Shown in pieces: positions 57,534 to 64,000 of a stretch of DNA of 64,000 nt. Where the stretch lies: NCBI GenBank assembly GCA_022432975.1, contig CM039514.1, positions 11,408,668-11,472,667 of the forward strand. The letters run 5' to 3'. The translations under genes and the position numbers were made by a program. The notes beneath the pieces are model-generated. The model worked only from the letters and a program-made list of their open reading frames with translations, was not told the DNA's origin and did no database searches. The stretch's first letter is position 1, and each line of letters begins with the position of its first letter. The DNA comes from Begonia masoniana (Eukaryota; Streptophyta; Magnoliopsida; Cucurbitales; Begoniaceae).

Positions 57534-58715
57534 TGTAATTTTAATTTTTAAACTCATTGGCATACATTCGCCTTTATTGTAAGGATTTTATAATTGCATT
57601 TCATGCATTAGATTGTGTGGTTAGGACTAGACGTATGGTGGTGGATTATGGGTGGAAGGAAATCCCACAAGTTCAAAGGAAAAAGGCCTCTACAAATCGA
57701 GCCCAAAGAAACACTCGGCCCAAAGAAGAGCTCACATCCAAAGGTATGGTTTTGCAGGTACATATGTGGGTGAAAGCATGGATTAAAAAGTTGGCGAAAT
57801 CCTCACTATTGGCTAAGTTTTGGCGCGGGCTCAATCTCGGCCATCAGATCTGCGCGCGCTGAAGCGCGGCATCAGGCAATCTGTCGCAGGTAGCAGGAAG
57901 CGCTGATCCGGGCAAGCATGCGCAACGCATCCTGGCCGTCGATCAGCGCGTGCGTACCAGCGCGCCTCCCTCTTCAATCCGCGCACTCCAGCCCCTTTTT
58001 CTCCTAGCCATTGATTGTTTTTTTTTATCCAATGGCCCTAATCCACCTAGGACTTCTATAAATGCATGGTATTAGTAATTGTAGACAACTTTTTGCCATA
58101 TCTATACACTACAATTTCCCCTAAATTCCAAGGTTGTTTTCCTTAGAATTTTCCTTGGTTTTCTTGAGCCAAGTGGAGAAGCCCTCCATTGCTAACCTAA
58201 CTTGGGTTGCTAGGATAGCTCTTAGCTATTCCCTCACCTTCTTCATTGGGAGTTGGATCGAGGACGAAAATCCCCGGCCTACGATGGTCGTTTTCCTCCT
58301 AGAAAATGTTTATCCAAGAGCTTAACCTGTAAGATCGCTCTACGGATCCGTCAAGGGCATTTCTTTATTTTCCTTGCTATCACTCTCACACACAACACTC
58401 TTAAATTTGGTTCCACCTTCACACATCTTCACTTTTATTGTCATTTTTATTTTATTGTCATTTTTCTTTCCTTTTAGCATTGCATCTTCATCTCGGCCAT
58501 ATCCTCTCTTCTTCATCCCTTTCCTTTATTTTATTTCATGTTTCATTCCATTCCTTAATATATATAAATCGGCCCCAGCTCTATTTTAATTTCTAGCATT
58601 TTATTTTATCTTCATCTCTCTTTATTTTAGTATTTACACAACACTTGCACCCTAGCACTTCTTGCATACATTTTGTGGGTTTCACACGGACCCTTTTCTA
58701 AGGGATCCCGTGTCA
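57534..58715 (+). repeat. 3' LTR of composite element (left edge uncertain)
   Basis: Matches 32015-33193 and ends CCCGTGTCA, after which similarity stops. TATAAA at 58057-58062. Its left edge is uncertain for the same reason as the middle LTR. Confidence 0.7.
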
Positions 58716-58751
58716 TAGCTTTGCAGATAATTTGACTGAATTGTGCTAGTC

Positions 58752-59533
58752 TTAGGGTGGGCACGGTCCAAGTCGGTCCGGTTCTGAGCCCGGACCGAGA
58801 TTTCGGGAAAAAATTTCCAAGGACCGAAACCGATCATTTAGGAGTCGGGGACCGGACCGAAAATTTCGGTCCGATCCCGGTTCTCCCACCAAACAAAATG
58901 AAATCCAAATGAAATCGAAATTCAAAAGAAACTCAAATCCAAATGAAATTTAAATCCAACTGAAACCCAAATCCAAATGAAATTCAAATCCATCTAAAAC
59001 CTAAACCAAATCTAGACGAACTTCAAATGAAATCTAAAATCTGATTATCCCTCAAACAGCTACCGATGGAAAGTAAAACCAAATAGCTAAACCATTCACC
59101 TTCAAACCAAATGAAATCCTTCGGCAACAAACAATAAACGCATTTCTTGACTGTTACCTTCGAGCGTTCAGTGTCGACAGAGGGTGGTTGGGTAAGGGTT
59201 CGCTCGCAGCTGAGACAAAGGGCGGTTGGATTCGTAGCTGAGATAACTAAGAAAGTGGAGTGGTCGCCTCGTTGGGAGTTGGGTAAGGGTTTGCTTGCAG
59301 TCGCTTGGGATTTCGGTCTCTGGAAGTGGAAGTAAAACTGAAGGCTTGGCTTTCAGTTTTAATTTTTTACATTCAGTCGGTCCGGTCCCAATTTTTTGGG
59401 ATTTCAAGCTGTGGACCAAAAATTGATGGAAAAACAAGTTTTGGACCGAGGACCGGATCGTGGTCCATGGATTTGGGACCAAAACCGGTGGTTCGATCCG
59501 GTTCTCAGTCCCCGGGCTGGTTCTTCCCACCCC
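58752..59533. mobile_element. hAT-like non-autonomous DNA transposon, 782 bp
   Basis: Bounded by an 8-bp duplication TGCTAGTC at 58744-58751 and 59534-59541, the size made by hAT transposases. Ends are inverted: GGGTGGGCAC at the left and TTCTTCCCACCCC at the right, with a longer imperfect inverted GGTCCGGTTCTGAGCCCGG/CCGGTTCTCAGTCCCCGGGC pair. No transposase. The centre includes AAATCCAAATGAAA repeats (58920-59030). Confidence 0.8.
58905..59035. repeat. AATCCAAATGAAA repeats
   Basis: Irregular copies of AAATCCAAATGAAATTC of about 17-20 bp inside the hAT-like element. Confidence 0.65.
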
Positions 59534-59599
59534 TGCTAGTCTAACACAATTAAATTAATTGTTTTTTTTTAATTTGAAATTTTGTATTAAAAAAATAAT

Positions 59600-59785
59600 T
59601 AATAATGGGAAAATTAGAATCGGACCATAATTGGAACCGAAATTCTGGTTCGGTTCTGGTCTGGTCCCACAAAAATTTTTAATGGTACCGGTTCTAAAAA
59701 TTGAAAATTAAATTTTATTGGTCTAGTCCTAATCTTTCTTAAAATCAGACCGGATCGGACCACGAACACTGCTACTAACAATTGT
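59600..59785. mobile_element. Possible second hAT-like remnant
   Basis: GGTTCGGTTCTGGTCTGGTCCC and GACCGGATCGGACCACGAAC resemble the GGACCG phrases of the element at 58752. No target duplication was found. Confidence 0.35.
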
Positions 59786-59907
59786 CTTTGCCATTTCATC
59801 ACTCTCTTACTCCTCTCTCTCCCTCTTAACCTTCTCTCTCTCATTCAATTGTCTCTCTCTTCCTCTTAACACACAATCTCTCCTCCCCTTAACCCTATCT
59901 CTTTTTA

Positions 59908-60095
59908 GAGATGACAAACGAGCCGGTCGAGCCAGAAATAGTCCCGCTCACTTAGCCCATCAAGTTAAACGAGCCGAGCCTAATGAGCCAGCTTGAAAAA
60001 ATTTTAACTCGAGCCGGCTCGCAATCCACGAGTTAAACAAGCCAAGCCGAGCTGGCTCAACGAGTCGAGTCTAACAAGCCGAGCATATATAAATA
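59908..60095. repeat. GAGCCGGCTCG-type repeat remnant
   Basis: Starts TAGAGATGACAAACGAGCCG and carries repeated GAGCCGAGC, CGAGCCGGCTCG and AAGCCGAGC words, typical of termini of dispersed plant hAT-like elements. Only one end is recognisable. Confidence 0.35.
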
Positions 60096-61627
60096 TTTTC
60101 AACTTATATTAATATAATATGATTTTTTTTAAAACTTTCCTTTAAAATTATAATAAGTATTAATAATTATATGCCAACGATATGTATTCATTTAATTTTA
60201 AAATTAGTCATAGAAGCTAGAGAGTCGCTGCCTAGCTACAAACTCAAAAGGTTGTTGAAATAAGGTATATAAAATTGAATGTATTGATAAAAAAAATTAT
60301 TTGAGACTATTCATTAAAAAATATCCCATAAATATAATTAAAAATATTTTGACATAGAAAAAAAATTACAAATTCGAAAAAAAAAAATTACTAACAAACA
60401 AAGAATTCAGTGATAGTTGTGGATAGTTGTGACGAAGTGAATTGTATTGATAAAATAAACAACAATTATTCAATTGAGAAAGATGAAAATGATATTGATA
60501 TTAACGTTGATGTTAACGTTGATGTTTATTCTCCTTCTCAATCTTTGGATGATAAGGTACATTCTTTAGGAAATGGACGTTAAAGGTATTCAATCGATGT
60601 GCACTAAGGATTCAGAGCTATCTTTAGAAATGACTTTTGTCTTAATATCTTCTGTTAAGGAGACAATTAAAAAAATATACGTTGGATAATGAATATGACA
60701 TATATATTGTTAAAAGTGAGAAAAATATATAATAGCAGCTAAATGCAAAAATGGATGTTGTAGGATCGTGATTGTCTAAGAAGGGGGAGGGGGGGTGAAT
60801 TAGAAATTTCTTAACCTAATCATTTTTAACAATGCAAATTAGTTTTATCTTATCTTTTCATTTTTTGTGCAATTAATAACAAACACTTAAAAGTAAGAGG
60901 AAGAGATTGACACTGATATTTTTACGTGGTTCGGCCAACCTTACCTACATCCACGCTTCAAGGTTTCCCCCTTGAAGATCCTTTTCTTCTCCTCAACGAG
61001 ATTTCTTGATCGAACTTCACGGGCGTCAATCTACTGCCTTACAACTTTGGATTGAATTTCACAGGCGTCAATCCACTGCCTTCAAGTTTTTACAAGGTTG
61101 AAAATTGTAGAGCACAAAACTACACTCTCTCAAAAAGCAAAATCTCAAGTTTAGATGTAGAGAGGTGTAGAGAATCAAAGAGTATTACAAAATTAAGATA
61201 TTGGAAGTATGTAGACAAAGATTTTCGTGTGAGCTCATGAGAGTTGAGAGAGAATTGTTAAAGTTAGCAAAAAGTCATTCTCACAAGCTTCAATCGTCTA
61301 TTAATACTAGTGTTCATAATCTGCTTCACATTCAGACGACTCCTTGTTTCCGTACCAAAAATATGACCGTTGAAGAATCCGTACGTAGAAAGCTAGCCGT
61401 TGTGGTCTGTGATCGATATTACTTTCGGCAGAAGACTTCTTCATTCGGATGATGTTATCCTAGTGGACGAAATCTTTGTTCGGTCGACATTGATCTTGCA
61501 GAGCATTCTCATATTGGACTTTCAGTCGACTTCTTTATTCGTTCGACTTTATTGTTGTAGAATCATTTTTTGTTGTCATTGATTTCGGTAGACTTCAAAA
61601 TTTGGTCAACATAGTTCCCACAGTCAA
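60096..61627. other. AT-rich flank with an unclassified repeat
   Basis: No gene supported. From about 60765 a phrase TGTCTAAGAAGGGGGAGGGG...GTGAATTAG followed by TTTTACGTGGTTCGGCCAAC matches a widespread type of plant repeat whose class I cannot assign. The phrase GGGCGTCAATCTACTGCCTT is duplicated (about 61021 and 61064). Confidence 0.35.
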
Positions 61628-62139
61628 TGTGACAGCCCGAGACCGGAACCCGATCGGAGTCCGAGATCCAAGCCGTCACTCCGGGACAGAAAATGGATAA
61701 CGGTGACTATAAATTTTTCTTTTGAACAAATAGCGTTACTGGAACAAAAGGACGGAAAAACGTTTACCAAATGCACTGGAAAACTTATGAAAACCAACTG
61801 AGCTTTTAGGACTTCACAGAAGAACAGAAATAAAATGACAGAAGACGTGTACTATCAATGCAAAACCCTAAACATAAAATTTTACAGAAAGGGAGGGACT
61901 ACGGTGATTAACAAAATTTCAGAATCACAGAGAAAGAGAAACGGGAACTAACTCAGAGCTGAGATTACAGGAATGAGTGACTAAAATGAAGAAACGGAAT
62001 TAAGCAAGAAAAACAGAAAGAACAGGAATAAACTGAGGCAAACAGAAGAAATTTAAAGCTGGGCGGAAGACTTAGTTTAAAAAGGGAAGCGGTGGATTCA
62101 GATACGACAAAAAAAACGAACAGGGTTCAGCGGAAGAGG

Positions 62140-62430
62140 CTGAGTAAAACTGGGCGGAAGAGGTGGTGACGTCAGCCGGAAGATGGGTGACGTCAGGCGG
62201 AGGATACAGACAGCAGACGGAATTCGGATGAGGTGATGATGTCAGCCGGAAGATGGATGATGTCAACCGGAAGATACAGACAGCAGATGAAATCGGATGA
62301 GGTGATGACGTCAGCCGGAAGATGGATGACGTCAGCTGGAAGATACAGACAACAGACAACACCGGATGAGATGAAGACGTCATCGGATGAGATAATTGAA
62401 CTGGGCGGTGGAGGTGGGTGACGTCACCGG
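62140..62430. repeat. GATGACGTCAGCCGGAAGAT repeats
   Basis: About ten imperfect copies of a unit near 30 bp, with TGACGTCA and GGAAGATACAGACAGCAGA phrases. Homologous in position to 29760-30330 and to the array at 8921-11880. Confidence 0.8.
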
Positions 62431-62993
62431 TGGATATACACTTAAACAGCAGTGGACGTGATCGGATGATATAGTCTAAAAGGGGCAGAGTTTAACAACT
62501 TTTAACAGAAAGACATACGGGAAGGGAGCATCAAAACAGAAGGCATAAGGGTTTCAAACCTTCAAAACCCGATTCAAAACAAGATTTTTGAAACACACTT
62601 TGCAGATGATAGATTTCAACTGACAGATTTAAGAAAGACAGACTGCATGGATAGCTCTAGAATTCGAGACCATCCATGCAAATCTTAAAACAGGAAAATA
62701 TTCTAAAACATTTCAGAACATTCAGGACATAAGTTCAACTGTCAAATTCGGTGATTTCTAAAGCTGAGACATCAGAACTTGTACATTGTTCTAAAAGTAA
62801 AACCTTTGAATTAGTACAGAACCTAACATGCAATTGCAGAATCTACCAAAAGAAGAGTTTTTACAGAATTTACAGCACAACTAGAACTTCCAGAAGACTT
62901 TACAGATATAGACATTACAGAAAACTTAAACCTTGGGTCAGAATTTGTCTGGCTGCAGCAACCACACCCCCATGAGCTCGATCCACCAGCCAC

Positions 62994-63040
62994 CTATTCA
63001 TCAGACTGAGGCACGAAGTCCTCATTTTTGGGTTCGGTAC
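62994..63040 (-). other. Exon-3-like acidic frame, LTR 61628
   Basis: Follows CGATGTAG|GT on the minus strand and reads TEPKNEDFVPQSDE, then TAG. Predicted intron 63041-63637, which holds a duplicated GGGAGGGATAAAACCAGAGG unit (63250-63335). Confidence 0.5.
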
Positions 63041-63637
63041 CTACATCGGGGAGTTCACCTATGAGTCTAAAACTCAATAAGAACATATATATATATATAT
63101 ATATGTAGTGATGCAAAATGCTATGCATGCGGTTTTCAGAATACAGTGACAGTACAGAACATTACGTTTCAGTGGCAGAGGGGTATAAGTGGGTCTTATA
63201 GGGGAACTGGCAAACAGTAGGTGCACTTTCAGGCACATTCAGTAGTTTTCAGAATCCCAGGGAGGGATAAAACCAGAGGATCCTTGGCAAAGACAATTTT
63301 TTAGAATCCCAGGGAGGGATAAAACCAGAGGGCCAATCCCCGTCCCACACTTAACCAATACATTACATTCAGATTCTGTTTTATCTTTCTTAACTTCAAA
63401 ACTGTGTACAGAAAACATTGTTTTGCATGAACTTTCTGGAAAACGTGTATGCATGAACTTTCACAGTGCTTAACTTGAAACAGCAGTTAACAGAATAATA
63501 CAACAGAATCTAGAGAGAAAACAGATAACTCAGAACTTAACTCTAACTTTCTCTACCCGAAACCTCCCGACAGAACAGAAAACCTAGTACCTCCGAGATG
63601 TAGGGCCTTAAGGGCCAACCTACGGATATGAACTTAC

Positions 63638-63685
63638 CTGTTGCTGCAGAGTTGATAGTCCTGAACGTCTCGGAAATGCTCGAAC
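63638..63685 (-). other. Exon-2-like block, LTR 61628
   Basis: Preceded by CATGTACAG and followed by AACAG|GTAAGTTC; 48 nt, reading SSISETFRTINSAATG with no stop into exon 3. An upstream donor-like AGG|GTAAGC lies at 63896/63895. Confidence 0.5.
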
Positions 63686-64000
63686 CTGTACATGCACGTT
63701 CAGAAAATAAACAAGCTGCAAATGCTAACAAATAGGTTAGAAGAATTTGTTCCAAACTCATTCAAACCTTTAGAAAACAAATCGGTGTGTTTTCATCCAA
63801 AAACAGTGAGTTTTACCAAAGTATCACTATCTTTCACTCCAACCAAAACTCACTTTAAACTTGTCCAAACTTGTTAGCATTTAAAAGATGCTTACCCTAG
63901 TAGAAAAAAAAACAGAAAGGAGCCGAGGAGATCGAAGTAGCTTCGATGGCTGATTGTCGACTGGAAGAGAGAGTGCCGAGAAGAGAATGGAGAGAGAGCA

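Larger units (their letters stand above)
27541..58715 (+). mobile_element. Composite plus-strand Ty3/gypsy element (pol tail - LTR - gag-pol - LTR)
   Basis: A pol 3' part (27541-31920) is followed by an LTR (to 33193), primer site, leader, gag-pol split in three pieces, and a second LTR ending at 58715. The first pol tail is a second, truncated copy sharing the middle LTR, as produced by unequal recombination between LTRs or tandem insertion. Inserted into it are 27910-30887, 34477-43325 and 47177-56697. RT and gag motifs (CVDSRAINQITIKYR, LTVERQLKRK) resemble CRM/Galadriel-type chromoviruses, but no chromodomain is evident and the clade is tentative. Confidence 0.75.
61628..64000 (-). mobile_element. 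LTR of TGTGACAGCCC family, truncated by window end
   Basis: Starts TGTGACAGCCCGAGACCGG, matching the reverse of 30887 and the start of 8888. Left duplication would be GTCAA (61623-61627); the right end is outside the window, so solo or full element is undecided. Contains TGACGTCA repeats (62140-62430), exon-3-like 62994-63040, exon-2-like 63638-63685 and an (AT)n microsatellite (63086-63105). Confidence 0.85.

Noticed and set aside
62072..62383. 103-codon frame with repeated SSIFRLTSSPHP
   Set aside because: Translation of the TGACGTCA minisatellite; periodic because the DNA is repeated. The same applies to 29828-30106.

Overview
The window is plant (dicot-like) heterochromatin made almost entirely of nested LTR retrotransposons. 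I see no intact host gene, rRNA, tRNA or CRISPR. Plant origin is shown by plant-type Ty3/gypsy polyproteins (including chromodomain elements), primer-binding sites for initiator tRNA-Met, long TGTAAC...GTTACA LTRs, a hAT-like element with an 8-bp target duplication, and a zinc-finger-homeodomain (ZF-HD, plant-specific) gene fragment. Every retroelement polyprotein is broken by stops, frameshifts or later insertions.

Layout. 310-2638: small non-autonomous LTR element with a tRNA-Met PBS. 3590-24059: degenerate short-LTR chromovirus on the minus strand. Its gag-pol is split by a 15.2-kb non-autonomous LARD-like element (7578-22778, 2.5-kb LTRs). That element was hit twice: a minus-oriented solo LTR (8888-13450) carrying a 2.96-kb four-module tandem array, and another solo LTR (16141-18597). 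24856-26747: solo LTR. 27140-27473: ZF-HD homeobox pseudogene fragment joined to a retrotransposon RNase H fragment. 27541-58715: composite plus-strand Ty3/gypsy element (pol tail - LTR - leader - gag-pol - LTR), interrupted by a solo LTR (27910-30887) and two nearly full-length minus-strand Tekay/Del-type elements (34477-43325 and 47177-56697). 58752-59533: hAT-like non-autonomous transposon. 59542-61627: AT-rich flank with repeat remnants. 61628-64000: another long LTR running off the window.

Insertion order follows from target-site duplications. Perfect 5-bp pairs bound 8888-13450 (GTGAG), 16141-18597 (AAGTT), 24856-26747 (CCAGT), 27910-30887 (AGAAA) and 47177-56697 (GGACG). Near-perfect pairs bound 7578-22778 and 34477-43325.

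The most interesting signal is shared by the long LTRs of all these otherwise different elements. Each carries, in its own sense orientation, a consensus 5' splice site (AG|GTAAGT), a GGCCCTACATCA-like box a few tens of bases later, and a 3' splice-site-like TGTAG|GT about 480-790 bp downstream. After that comes a short acidic reading frame ending in a stop. In five copies a 45-53-nt upstream exon-like block joins this frame in phase and stays open. The predicted intron between them carries a different minisatellite in each family. This looks like a conserved spliced leader or micro-ORF module in Tekay-type LTRs. It is inferred from sequence alone and needs RNA evidence.
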